The notes under the pieces: model-generated
What the model was told of the DNA's origin: nothing
The model's input: the letters and a program-made list of their open reading frames with translations, nothing else
Database searches by the model: none
Position numbers and translations under genes: made by a program
Shown here: positions 1-10,882 of the stretch, piece after piece
How positions within the stretch are numbered: the stretch's first letter is position 1
Layout of the letters: each line of letters begins with the position of its first letter
Assembly (NCBI GenBank): GCA_020205615.1
Contig: CM035160.1
Span: 121,983,552 to 122,047,551, forward strand
DNA: 64,000 nucleotides
From: Panax quinquefolius
Lineage: Eukaryota; Streptophyta; Magnoliopsida; Apiales; Araliaceae
Direction: 5' to 3'

Positions 1-125
1 TCGTTCGAATTGCATTGGAGATTCGACCGCATCGTTTAATCGCTTTCTTAATCGGTATAATTTCTAACCACTGAATTAACTATTTTTCGCATGGATCCTG
101 TTTAGGGTTTCGAATTTGGTTTAAA
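1..125. other. Unresolved sequence upstream of recognisable Athila reverse transcriptase
   Basis: No reading frame here matches the upstream part of a reverse transcriptase, although homology starts in frame at about 126. It may be scrambled Athila sequence or a junction with other DNA. Nothing else is recognisable. Confidence 0.3.
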
Positions 126-1250
126 TTGTTCTATTTTCGCTGTGCGTTTCTGTGTCGAAACCCTACATAATGCTCCAGCCACGTTTCAGAGATGCATGAT
201 GGCTATATTTTCAGATATGGTGGAGCAGAATGTGGAAGTATTTATGGATGACTTCTCAGTCTTTGGGGACTCGTTTGATCTATGCCTTGAAAATTTGGTG
301 ATGGTTTTGAAGCGGTGTGTTGAAACAAACCTAGTACTAAACTGGGAAAAATGTCATTTTATGGTATAAGAAGGAATCATCCTAGGACACAAAGTGTCAA
401 AGAAGGGACTCGAGGTAGATAGGGCAAAGCTGGAAACTATAGAGAACCACCACCTACTTCAGTAAAAGGTGTTCACAGCTTTCTGGGACATGCAGGTTTC
501 TACCGCAGATTCATCGAAGACTTATACAAGATAACTAAACCACTATGCAGTTTATTGGAGAAGGATACACATTTTAACTTTGATGAGACTTGTGTATCGG
601 CATTTGAGCACCTAAAAGGGAAATTAACATCAGCACCAATTATTACTGCACCAGATTGGGATTTGCCATTCGTGATGATGTGATGCGTTGATTACGCATG
701 CATGTGTTGCTTTAGGGTAGAGGAAAGAGAAGATGTTTCATGTTATTTATTATGCCAGCAAGACCCTTACAGATGCACAGTTGAACTACACCACCACGGA
801 GAAAGAGTTATTGGCAGTGGTGTACGCCTTTGATAAATTTCGAGCGTATTTGATTGGTACAAAGGTGATAGTGCATACGGATCACGTCGCAATTTGACAT
901 TTAGTGGCGAAGAAGGATGCAAAGACTCGGTTGATCAAATGGATTTTATTACTGCAAGAATTTGATTTGGAAATCAAGGACAGGAAGGGCACTGAAAATC
1001 AAGTGGCGGACCACTTATCTCGACTTGAGAATCCGAAAAGGGAGACAGATGACAAGGTTTTAATCAATAAATCCTTTCCAGATAAACAGTTGTTTGTGGT
1101 GAAAGGGGAAGTGCAATGGTTTGCCAACTATGCAAACTATTTGGTGAGTAAGATGCTACCTTATGATTTGGTGGGTTATCAAAAGAAGAAATTTCTTCAT
1201 GATGTCAAATTGTATATATGGGATGAGCCTTATTTGTTTAAACAGTGCTG
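126..1250 (+). pseudogene. pol: Athila reverse transcriptase and RNase H remnant
   Basis: This would copy element RNA into DNA in the virus-like particle. Seen directly: the NAPATFQ segment at about 166-190, the catalytic FMDDFSVFG at about 240-267, then LVLNWEKCHFMV ending at a TAA (367-369). Downstream pieces in other frames give the GHKVSKKGLEVDRAK and FLGHAGFYRRFI segments of the thumb/connection. The RNase H part has TEKELLAVVYAFDKF (about 800-840) and TDH (about 880), a TGA at 896-898, then an open stretch (904-1251) with [12 protein letters not shown] and [11 protein letters not shown]. At least three frame changes or stops show it is non-functional. The finger domain is missing. Confidence 0.88.
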
Positions 1251-2410
1251 AGATCAAGTTATAAGAAGGTGTGTTCCATATAGCGAGACCGAGGGGATTT
1301 CAGAGGATTGTCACTCTCGTGTATAAGCGGTCACTATGGGGTGAAAGAACGATTGGCTAGAATACTACTAGCAAGGGATTCTACCGTAAACAATTTTCAA
1401 GGATGCATACAGTTTTGTCCAGCGGTGTGATAGATGTCAGCAAGTGGGGAACATCTCTAAAAGGAATGAAATGCCACTGAATACAATATTGGAAGTACAA
1501 ATTTTTGATGTATGGGGAATTGATTTCATGGGGCCTTTCATTTCCTCATGCAGAAATCTCTACATTCTGCTCGCTGTAGTTTATGTCTCGAAATGGGTAG
1601 AAGTGGCAGCTCTTCTGACAAATGATGCCAAGATCGTCCTCAGATTTTTCATAGAAGTATCTTCACGAGGTTTGGGACTCCAAGGGCTATCATCGCCGAT
1701 TTGAAGGCGCTCACTTTTTATAACAGTGCGCTTATGACTTTATTGGCTAAATATGGGGTGAATCATTGCATTGCTACAGCATATCACCCATAAACGAATG
1801 GCCAAGCTGAAGTGTCGAATCGAGAAGTTAAGAGAATCCTTGAGAAAGTTGTGAATCTCACGAGGAAGGATAGGTCATTGAAGTTGGATGATGCAGTATG
1901 GGCTTATAGGACGGCATATAAGACACCGTTGGGTATGTCACCTTTTCAACTCGTGTATGGAAAAGCCTGCCACCTTCCCATGGAACTCGAGCATAAAGCA
2001 TATTGGGCAATTCGAAAGCTAAATTTTGATTTTTAAAGCTGTCGGGGAGAAACGCCTACATCAACTCAATTAGTTGGATGAATTCAGATTGCAGGCATAC
2101 GAGAATTCAAAACTGTATAAGGAGAAAGTGAAGAAATGGCATGACCAAAAAATCATTGAGAGAGCATTTGAACCAGGACAAAGGGTTTTTCTTTATAAAT
2201 CTTGACTCAAGCTTTTTCTTGGGAAGCTGAAATCGAGGTGGTCAGGACCATTTATAGTGAAAACTGTTTTTTCACATGGTGCAATTGAAGTATTCGATAC
2301 GTTTCCAGACAAGCCTTTTAAGGTGAATAGACAACGCTTAAAGCATTACTTTGGTGGTGAGGTAGACAGACAGAAAAAGTTGCCTCAATTCTTTCTTCAA
2401 CATGAGCATC
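1251..2410 (+). pseudogene. pol: Athila integrase remnant
   Basis: The integrase would insert the cDNA into a chromosome. The zinc-binding end is recognisable as [17 protein letters not shown] (about 1430-1475). The core follows with [10 protein letters not shown] (first catalytic Asp, about 1510-1540). The second Asp block has decayed around 1690-1735, in a different frame. The third block is a frame with [13 protein letters not shown] (1795-1830), keeping the Glu. The tail includes [19 protein letters not shown] (1920-1980). Three or more frameshifts and stops separate these pieces. A C-terminal basic region can be followed to about 2400, and no chromodomain is visible, as expected for Athila. 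Confidence 0.85.
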
Positions 2411-5196
2411 CAAGACAGTCAAGCTAACTGACTATAACTTAGCGCTTGATGGGAGACAACCCATTATCTTTATCTCTATTTTCTTTTTATTTAGTCAGTA
2501 GTATTTAGCTAGTTCATCTTTATTTCATTCTTCAAAGAGGGCTATGTGAGCATAAGTATGTAGGTACTACAGTATGCATGGGACATTGTTTTAGTAGTGT
2601 ATAAAATCCACTTGTTCATTTATGCTTATTCTATAATTCACACATTGATACGGGTAAATGGTGTGCTGCAGGAATCTTAAAGTGAAATCTCATGTAATCA
2701 GTTTGGAAGTAAACTCAGCACTACAGAAAGCAGGGTCGCGCGGCCGTGCAATGATTACACACCCAGACCTTACACCCGCGCGCCACACACCTCAAACCAG
2801 AGATTTGCCATCATTCGCGCTGTCACATACCGCAACCCATTACAAGGACGCTGCACATGTGCGATATAGCAGACGTGGATAGTTTTTTTAAAAAACATTT
2901 AAAATCTTAGTCATGGTCTACTTGGGTCTCTCAGCTGATATAATAGAATCATATTCCTCTGTTCTCCCATATTCATAATATTCATCAACTCTTATACAAG
3001 TTCCTACCCACAAATCCTTTTCCTGACATAAATCTAGGGTTCTATTTCAGTTATGTAGCAGTAAGTTTGGGGGTATGCTCATCAACAATCATTCTAAATT
3101 CTCTATCTCATCCACACACACGGGTCCAAAAAGAGCACGCACAATCGCCATCTCTTCTTCATCAGAATCTTCCTTTGATAACCAAGAAGAAGATGTCTTG
3201 GACAAGAGTAAATTTATCAGTATGGAAGCCCAGGTGAATATTTAGAAACGGATCTAGCAGTTGTGATTACTGATTTGTGTATTCCGGGTACGAAATGGAA
3301 GTATAAGGCTGGGAAAACTGAACCAAAATCGTTTCCATCGTCAGCATTGAATCGATATGACCAAGCATAGAACTTGTTTATCTGTGCGAAAATAGTTCCG
3401 TCGGCTCATTACAATGCAATAACCACTGAGCGTGCTATAATTTTGTGGGGAATCATCAAAGGCAAGTACATTGATGGAGGCCTTTTAATTCATCAAAACA
3501 TGTTGCGTTATATACGAGGGAGCAGAACTGGGACTATTCCGCATGCATCGGTGGTAGCCATGCTCTGTACCCAACAAGGGGTCCAATGGAATAATGAGTA
3601 GTTGCAGCATCCAAGCCACGCGATCACTCATGCTGTTATTGCACGGTTCAAGGAGTGGACAGGAGGTGTACCACACCCACGCGGACTAGGATTCATCCTT
3701 CAGCCCAATTTTCCAGAGTCATCACAACAGCCCCCTCAGACAGATGAGGCAGGCCCGTCCACGCACGCATATGCCACCCATGGTGATCGCCAGCTCCAAA
3801 GGTTGGAGCTCAAAGTCGATGCCATGTACGAAAATTTGGGAACATTTGCGACGGGACTCACAAGGGCTATGACTGAAGCTTTTGCGCAGCAAGGAACGAC
3901 GCTAGAGTGGCCTCAATTCGGAACAACAGCGCCATATCCACCACCAGATTCACCTACCCAAGGAGGGTGGTACCACCGATAATTAAGGGAGTTTTTCGTT
4001 ACCCTTTACCTTCATTAAATGGGGCATTGAATATTCTAAGTTTGGGAGTATTGGGGAGTAGTATAGTTTTGCATGATTAGTTAATTTTTTTATTTTTTTT
4101 AGTTTTAGCATGATTAGTTTAAGTTTCGTAGTTTTTGCATGTTTAGTTTAAATTTTTACATCATATAGTTATTGTTGCATATTTTTGTAGTCTATTCTTT
4201 AGTTTCATGTTTAGTTTGCTTATCTCACAGTTCTTGCCGTATAGAAATTTTTGTCTAGCCAATGATGATAGTGAAGTTTTTTATTTATTTTTTTGTATTT
4301 TGGATAATATGAGCTGAGATATATTGTTTTACACAATGCAATTCATAATGCTGTTTAAATGCTTTCGGTTTGCACAAATGTGTTCACAAACACTTGTAGG
4401 TATAAGAAGTATGTGTTGCATTGCTCGATAGAAAAATGTAGTTTTAAAAAGGGAAATATGTGAAAAGTGAGTTAGACTGTATAAAACGTTGATTTTTAAA
4501 CTTTGGGAAAACATGGGTTTGCTATGTATAAAAAAAAATTAGTAATAACGTGGCTAGTCTTATTTCGGGGCCCTGGCTACTTGAGTAAGTATGCCTGAGG
4601 GGATTGTCTCTACACCTAGCGCCCTAAGGTCTTTCATGGTCTGGGAGTCGTTGGTTGAAAGCTCGTTAAGGGGTAGCAGTGTTGCCTAATAGAGTAAGAC
4701 ATTGCATAGTCATGTAGAAGAAGAAAAAGAAAAGAAAAATAGCAATAAACACCGCGGGAAAGTGTGAAAGTCGCCCTAGTGAGTAAAAATAAAGCAGTTA
4801 AGCTTATTGTTGAACCTTAGTTTATTTTAAGATGTTGGAATCGTCTTGGTTGCATATATATACATAAGTCTTGATTTAAGCTATAATTTTCTGTTTTGAA
4901 CAAAATAGCATGAGTATTTTGTGCCTAAATCAAGTTTTGGCGAACACAACACACACACACACACACAGCATCTCTATAACATTTGTGAATTATCTGAGTG
5001 TATGACATTATGCCTGCAGCTTGGTTTGAATCTGTATTCTTGAATCTAGAAAAATTCAATGAGGCAAATTGGACTGAATTTCTATATTTGTTGGAACAAT
5101 GTGAGATTAGTGGCATCATAATTTAGTTGCATAGTAATATAGCTGCATTTTCATTATTTAGTAGTATACATTGCTTGAGGGCAAGCAACGGTTCAA
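2411..5196. other. Athila post-pol spacer (env-like region and non-coding)
   Basis: Athila elements usually carry a long region between integrase and the 3' LTR. Here it has a GC-richer patch (2725-2800), one degenerate ORF block (3061-3982, listed separately), T-rich spacer (4010-4300) and a short CA/AC run at about 4947-4970. No convincing envelope features such as a signal peptide or membrane segment are visible. Confidence 0.6.
3061..3982 (+). pseudogene. Athila-associated downstream ORF, plant-transposon-protein-like, broken
   Basis: Short open pieces line up end to end. One is a Ser-rich basic N-terminus (3077-3240). The next is a core with FICAKIVPSAHYNAITTERA and ILWGIIKGKYIDGGLLIHQN (3374-3601). 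A TAG at 3599-3601 follows, then a tail (3602-3982) with a stretch that looks able to form a coiled coil (RLELKVDAMYENLGTF) and ending ... SPTQGGWYHR. From memory, the core resembles the domain labelled 'putative plant transposon protein' found beside Athila pol. Its function is unknown to me. Two or more stops break it. Its place after integrase is where Athila carries its env-like ORF, but I see no envelope features. Confidence 0.55.
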
Positions 5197-5209
5197 GTTT
5201 GGGGGTATT
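5197..5209 (+). other. Polypurine tract of Athila element
   Basis: The G-rich run GTTTGGGGGTATT directly precedes TGATAAGTGGG, the LTR start. This is the position of the plus-strand primer. Similar GTTTGGGGGTAT also occurs at about 3064-3075 at the start of the env-like region. Confidence 0.7.
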
Positions 5210-6895
5210 TGATAAGTGGGTTTTATACCTACTTATGGAGTACCAATTCATGCGAACTATGCCCATCTCAAGTACATTTTAGTATGTTTTAGCTGCATTT
5301 CATGTTAGTTTGCATTGCATATACTTAAAACTCCTTCTGGTGAATAAGTGCAGGAATCGGCCTAATTTGGTGGTATTATAAGGCACAAGGCTAATGGACG
5401 CATGAGGCGAGGTAAAAGCTAGAATGTGCATGGTTGAGGATTGAGTTGAGCATGGATGGACATAGGATATTTTAGTAGCGGCGAAGAACAATGCGTAACC
5501 AAACTCGTGGAGCCGAACCGAGTTCATCAATCATGTTGCATGCGCATGTGCCGTGGAAGGATGAGCTTGGAGACGCGAGCCCGCGTGAGTACCCAAATGC
5601 ATAATGGTACCATCGCAAGTTCTTGTGACATGCAGAGCATGACAAACCTAGGGGGCATGCGCCTTGCGAGAGCTCTACTGGACCTCATAACTTCATCGCA
5701 AGTCTTGAGCCTCATGAGAGGAATGTCTCGGAGGAGGCCTTGTTACTGCCGCGCAAAGTCAAGTCTTCTTGATTTGTTTTATTTTATTTTTAATTAAAAT
5801 GGTTGTAAGTGTTTAAAAATAATATCTGACTGGTGTCAGACGTATGGTTGGTATCTTCGCTATCTTTTGTCATATTTTCATCAGTGTAACTAGGGTTTAC
5901 TCTCTAGGAGAGATTCTAACGTAGAAGGAGGCCAAAACTCTATTTTTATACTTCTTCTTGGGATTTTCTATCAGAGTAGATTATTATTAGTATTTGCTGG
6001 ATTGTTATGCGGATTTGAATATTAATAGTGGATTCTATTCAGCAATTGGGTTTGATAGTTCTTTCTTTCATCTTTCAATTGTTGTTTACTAATTATGTTT
6101 AGATTTGATCCCATAATGGCTTTTGGTTCAGTCATGAACTAAACTCCATTATGGGATTCTAACGGATTTTAACATGTAGTTTGATTGCATGCTTGAATGC
6201 TGGATTGTTTTACATGTCATATGAGATGTCTGTCATGATTGATTTGCATGTATGAATGCTTGATCACCATTCGTTTCAGTACTTGTATGGAATTGACAAT
6301 GAACATGCAAGTATGGATTGTAATCATGATAGTATACGTATATGGGGCTGTTTTATATGGCTTGTGTATTTCGTGAACCAGATAGACATATACTGTTTCA
6401 CCGTATGAGTTAGAATAAGGGCTTGAGCTTAACTTCAACATAATTGCAAATTCATATAGACATATAGTGATTTTGGTTATATTGATGATTACATAGAGTC
6501 TATCATCTGTGGATGTTGTTTAAGTAGGTCTTAGTGCATTGAAAAATGGCCATGACTCTTTTAGTGCTCTTGGCTACTTTCCTGTGATATGTGAACAAGT
6601 CATGCATGATAGTGTTGATTAAATGAAATATTAAATGAAGTTAGGATCCCATTATTTCTAGATTTGATTTATTCCGTTGTTATTATTATTTTAGTCGTTA
6701 TTCGCGATTCGATAACAAACCAATTTTATTCATTAGTTTGAGCATATAAATATAGTGATTTAGTTAATGCGTAGTTATTTGAATTAAACAACTTTCTCTG
6801 TGGGATCGATACTTACTTGCTCTGTATTGCTTGTTGACACATGTATGCTTGCATGAGTTAGAGCTCTTTTGTTAAGATTAAAAAAAGAGGCAACA
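5210..6895 (+). repeat. Athila 3' LTR
   Basis: It begins TGATAAGTGGG right after the polypurine tract and ends in a tract typical of Athila LTRs: GGGATCGATACTTACTTG (6801-6818), GCTTGTTGACACATGTATG (6829-6847) and AAAAGAGGCAACA. The length of about 1.7 kb fits Athila. The exact right edge (6895, ...CA) is inferred from the motif, since the partner LTR is outside the window. ORFs inside it are not convincing. Confidence 0.75.
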
Positions 6896-7459
6896 GTGCC
6901 TGTAAGTTATGACGGTTTGCAAATGATCTATTAAACCTTATCAAAAATTGAAAACAAAGTTCATAGTCTTTCGACTATTCTCCATTTATAGTTAGTACGT
7001 AGTTTAAAAAATTTGATACAGATTTGATATGTTGTTATTATTGGTTCAGCTAACTTCACAACATTTGATTTGTTGTAGAAGTTTTATTCGAAGAAAACAT
7101 TTACTTCTTTCAGCTAATAATTATTGTTGCTATTACTTGCTAGGCAATCAAATGCTCATTCTTGTTTTAAATTTAAATGTTTTTAGCTAAGCGTGATCAA
7201 CCAGAAGGTTCAGGCAAGAACAAAGGGAAAGGAAAGCTGATTGAATAAACTTATGATATCTTATGAAATAATTTGACTTTATTAAGACAATGATATCTAT
7301 TAATTATCATGTAATGACTGTTTAAAGGTCGCGTACTTGTGATTTAGACTCTGATATATAAATTTAGTTTGATATATATATTATTGTTATTATTTCGCTC
7401 AAAGAAATGGTATCGTGAAGCACCGAGTTCGGATTTTAAGTACCTGAATTTTGGGGCGT
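6896..7459 (+). repeat. 3' part of an LTR of a Tekay-like family (family D)
   Basis: This looks like the right end of an LTR. It has the same organisation as the family B LTR end: a splice-acceptor-like site, a short coding-like exon (7187-7248), then a tract ending ...TTTTGGGGCGT. The last four LTR bases, CACA, are at 37492-37495, because the A-plus element inserted 4 bases short of the LTR end and duplicated GGCGT (7455-7459 and 37487-37491). Rejoined, the end reads GGGGCGTCACA, matching the ends of families A and B. The left part was probably separated by the Athila insertion. The putative D target duplication on the right is CGAGC (37496-37500). Confidence 0.7.
7187..7248 (+). CDS. Candidate 62-nt terminal exon of LTR-encoded micro-ORF (family D)
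   Basis: Unknown gene. It follows an acceptor-like tract (TGCTCATTCTTG at 7153-7164, ...TTTTTAG at 7180-7186). Read with one base from a previous exon it gives AKRDQPEGSG, then KNKGKGKLIE and a TAA stop (7246-7248). Length, phase and the basic KxKGK core match candidate exons in families B and C. The upstream exon is not in the window. Inference only; no transcript evidence. Confidence 0.45.
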
Positions 7460-7875
7460 TGTAAGACCCTAACTTTTATGAATAAAGAATAATTTTCTCG
7501 AAATATATTTTTGAATATTATGGTGTGGATTTGATATAATGTTATAGTTGTGGGTAATATTTACAAATTTTGCAAAGTAAGCAAGTGGTTATATAATATT
7601 CGATTGGTCGGGGAATATTCGTTTTAACAAGGAATATTCGTACGACGACACAATCATTGGTGGATTCCACACCGGAAGTATTGTCATAGTTAGAAAATGA
7701 CAGAATCATCTTTTTATAAAAATAACAACGAAAGTGTTACCGTAAAAGCTGTTGAACTATCCCAGAGTAAAAGTAAAGAATACGATGTCTGGTGGTTGCA
7801 TAGTAGCACACGGTATTGATTATTGATGCTTACGTGAGAATTCACTCAGTTATACTCAATTATTGCTACAGTAAT
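7460..7875 (+). repeat. A-plus 5' LTR, piece 1
   Basis: It starts TGTAAGACCCTAACTTTTAT, the same as the 3' LTR at 34668. It is interrupted after GTAAT (7871-7875) by a solo LTR of the same family. Confidence 0.92.
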
Positions 7876-8677
7876 TGTGAGACCCCAAATTTTATGAATA
7901 AAGATTTAAATTTCTCGAAATATTTTTTTTAATATTATGGTGTGGATTTGATATAATGTTATAGTTATGGGTAACATTTATAAATTTTGCAAAGTATACA
8001 AGTTGTTGTATAATATTCGATTGGTCAGGGAATATCCGTACAACGGTACAATCATTGGTGGACCCCACAACGGAATTATTGTCGGATTAAGAAAACGACA
8101 AAAATATTTTTATAAAAATAACGGCAAAAGTGTTACCGTTAAAAATGTTGAACTACTCGGTAGTAAAAGTACAGTAATATGCGTGGTTGTATAGTAGCAC
8201 ACGGTATTGATTATTGATGCTTACATAAGAAGTCACTCAGTTATACTCAATTACTGCTACAGTAATTACTGCATCATATCTCTCATATTATTGATTCAAT
8301 TATTGTCACAGTATCATCTGTATAATATGTTATATTATTAAATCAATAATTGAGATGGCAAAGTTATTCATATTATTATTTTTAATATTGACAATGTGTA
8401 GAAGTTCTGTCAAGGAGAGGTTTGGTCACCTAATTGCGCGTCAATAAGGAAAATTTTTTATCGGAAAGCCCCCTCTTTCATGGGAACGACCTAATTGTTA
8501 AATATTGTGAGTTACAATATTAATGATGAATAAGTTCGTGTTGATTAAAGATGAAATTGATAGTTCCATTGTGTTGGGATTATTAGTGTTAGTGGAAATC
8601 GACATTTATTTTGATAATAATTGATGTCTGGAGGTTATATTGACCAATCGGGTATTCGTAGCACTTTTCGTATCGGA

Positions 8678-8927
8678 GTACTATTCACAGGTTACTATTC
8701 ACCCGGTTACTATTCACTCTAGTATTGTTCACTCAGGTATTTGGGACACTTTTCGTGTCAGACTACTATTCATGGGTTACTATTCACGGGTTACTATTCA
8801 CCCGATTACTATTCACTCTAGTATTGTCCACTTGGGTATTTGAGATACTTTTCGTCTCGAGGTACTATTCACGGAGTACTGTTCCTGAAGTACTATTCAC
8901 GGGGTACTATTCACCCAAAAAATATAT
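8678..8927 (+). repeat. TACTATTCAC decamer cluster in U3 of the solo family A LTR
   Basis: About ten copies of TACTATTCAC and close variants lie here, partly as two tandem blocks of about 90 bp (each ending CACTCTAGTATTG..CAC.. GGTATTTG). The same motif on the opposite strand (GTGAATAGTA) is clustered in the A-minus LTR at 62290-62395. In A-plus LTRs the corresponding region has diverged (TACTATTGATTCAC-like). The position in U3 suggests cis-regulatory sequence, which is inference. Confidence 0.75.
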
Positions 8928-9011
8928 TTCTTTTCGGTCCAAATCATTTTTGGGTACAATATTATTCCATGAGGAGATGTGATAATTTTTCAGACCGTTA
9001 GTTGAAGCTAT

Positions 9012-9210
9012 AATAGTAAATCAATATGGATCGTTGGTTGAAGATATAATAGTAAATCAATATGGACCGCTGGTGGAAAGTTAAAATAGTAAATCAATAT
9101 GGATTCTTTGGTTTAAAGTTTTAATAGTAAATCAAGATGGACCGTTGCTTTAAGTTTTAATAGTAAATCAATATGGATAAATCTCGTTTAAATGTAAATC
9201 AATCTGGACC
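9012..9210 (+). repeat. Tandem array, about 37-bp unit, six copies, upstream of the TATA box
   Basis: AATAGTAAATCAATATGGA-type cores start at about 9012, 9048, 9085, 9123, 9159 and 9190. They are separated by variants of CCGTTGGTTGAAG. The array ends about 40 bp before the TATA box, like a multiplied enhancer. It is not present in the A-plus LTRs. Confidence 0.8.
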
Positions 9211-9245
9211 GTTTCATGAATTAGTTACTATTAGGTCCATTCTCG

Positions 9246-9253
9246 TATAAATA
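9246..9253 (+). promoter_or_regulatory. TATA box of the solo family A LTR
   Basis: TATAAATA followed by AGCTCATTCC. The A-plus LTRs have the same box at 16110-16117 and 35829-35836, followed by a similar CTCATTCTTCCTTC initiator-like region. Transcription would start roughly 25-35 bases downstream. Confidence 0.75.
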
Positions 9254-9465
9254 AGCTCATTCCTTCATTATTTCTTACTTAATTCTTTGAAACTCTAGAA
9301 AGAGAAACTATAGAGAGAAAGAAGAAAAGTATTCGCTACTTCACTACTCCAATATCCGATTTTTCTTCTAAGGTAAGGGATATTATTTGTTGTACTCGTA
9401 AGGGATATTATTTGTTGTACTCGTAAGGGGTATTATTTTATTTCGTATTCATGAAGAGAACTTCT

Positions 9466-9975
9466 GTTATTCCATTCTTTATTATTATGTTGGAATAACC
9501 TATTTATGCAAAGTACCGCATACATGGTAAAATTCTTCGGTTATTCCATTCTTTATTATTCATTGAATAACATGTCTACGTGCTGGCTCATCGCATGCCC
9601 AGTGAATTATGTTGTTATTTCATTCTTATTATTCTGATGGAATAACCTGTTTATGCGAAGTACCGCATACATGGTGAAATTCTTCTAATATTATGTTCTG
9701 TATTATTCTCGAGGAATATCACATGCAATGCGTTCATGGGACCGTTCCATTATTTATTATTACGTCGAATATCACGTCTGTGCGCGTTCACGGACTGGTT
9801 CCATTATTTATTATTCGCCGGAATATCTCATCGTATGCGCGTTACGCATGGGACCGGTTCCATTATTTATTATTCATTTGGAATAACCCGTCATGCATGC
9901 CGATCGCATCGCATGGTGAACCCTTATGTTATTTAATTCTTTATTATTCTGTTGGAATAACATGTCTATGTGGAT
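9466..9975 (+). repeat. Array of about eight hairpin-forming repeats in the family A LTR leader
   Basis: The units are about 60-80 bp. Most contain GTTATTCCA, then TTCTTTATTATT, then TGGAATAAC, the outer parts being reverse complements. They are often followed by a GCG..ACCGCATACATGG segment. About five comparable units occur in the A-plus 5' LTR (16300-16620) and 3' LTR (36030-36380). The array lies between the candidate splice donor and acceptor. The open frames through it are by-products of the repeat. Confidence 0.8.
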
Positions 9976-10841
9976 TACCACATGCATGGTGAATGATCCT
10001 TCGTATTCATTGCTTATTAAATTGTGGAAATGATCTGTCTACGTGGATTACTGCATGGCGGGCAAAAATCCATTTGTTGTTTCATATATTCTATTATACT
10101 CAGTTGGTTAAAGCTTTGGCTTCTATACCCCATGAAATTAGTGGAATATCCTTGCTATTTGGACTTCGTCCAGTATCTTTTCATGGAAATATTCTTCTGA
10201 GCATTCTTGAATTTTACTCTACAAAGAAGTATCATGTTGACAATTTGGACGTTATTGGTTCCTGAATAAATTAATTTATAAATCTTTAAAATTTATTCTT
10301 GAACTTATTTTATTGAATTATTATGTCATTGTCATCATCCTCATGCTTATATTGTGATGAAAGTCATCTTTGGCTTATGTGCATAGATGGACTTGGTATG
10401 ATTATGACCAGGGATTATTCAGTATAATCATGACCGTAATATGACGAATGATGTGGTAAAAGATCTTAGTGGCCTGTAGTGCATTGATGGACAGTTGTTG
10501 GTATGATTATGACCAGGGATTATTCGATATAGTCGTGACCATTGATGATTACATGAATATCCTTGGCCGTAGTATAAAGATGATTCGATTTTATTTATTA
10601 AGCTGAGTCTCAGCGATAAAGTTGATGAAAAACTTTTTAAAGCATATAAGATAGTAGATTTTATACTTTACTTGACTCTTCTAATGGATTGCTTATTCCG
10701 CTGCAGTTAAACTTGTTTTCTATTATATTCTATCAGTTTAACATTGTTGAAGGCTATTGATAATTTATTCTGCATTATCTTATTCATAATATTTCTTACT
10801 GGGCTAGTTGAGCTCACCCTTTCTTTCACTGTTCTCTTCAT

Positions 10842-10882
10842 GAAATGAGAATGAAGCTGGGACTAATCGGGGAACAGAGTGA
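10842..10882 (+). other. Family A 41-nt candidate terminal exon, acceptor lost in this copy
   Basis: Read with one base from a previous exon, this gives ENEAGTNRGTE then TGA. The A-minus LTR has GENVAGTSRVVE then TAA at 61545-61585, in the same phase and also 41 nt. The acceptor here is TTCATG where other copies have TTCAG, so it would not splice at this site. The A-plus copies are frameshifted. This is weaker evidence than for families B, C and D. Confidence 0.3.

Larger units (their letters stand above)
1..6895 (+). mobile_element. Athila-type Ty3/gypsy retrotransposon, 5'-truncated by window edge
   Basis: This is an LTR retrotransposon of the plant Athila lineage, entering the window inside its reverse transcriptase. 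Remnants of reverse transcriptase, RNase H and integrase run to about 2410. A long non-pol region, a polypurine tract and a 3' LTR (5210-6895) follow. The signature NAPATFQRCMMAIFSDMVE and the FMDDFSVFG catalytic box are typical of Athila, and there is no chromodomain after integrase. Stops and frameshifts occur throughout, so the copy is dead. The bases after its LTR (GTGCC, 6896-6900) would be the target duplication, but the other end lies outside the window. The flanking DNA on the right looks like the end of an unrelated LTR (family D), so Athila probably inserted into it. Confidence 0.9.

Noticed and set aside
2411..5196. Retroviral-type envelope gene in Athila
   Set aside because: No signal peptide, membrane segment or cleavage site is visible in the broken frames.
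5456..5797. 113-residue ORF inside the Athila 3' LTR
   Set aside because: No domain, no conserved start context, and it overlaps another antisense frame. It looks like chance in a GC-richer patch.
9693..9992. 99-residue ORF in the solo family A LTR
   Set aside because: It runs through the hairpin-repeat array and is not kept in the A-plus LTR copies.
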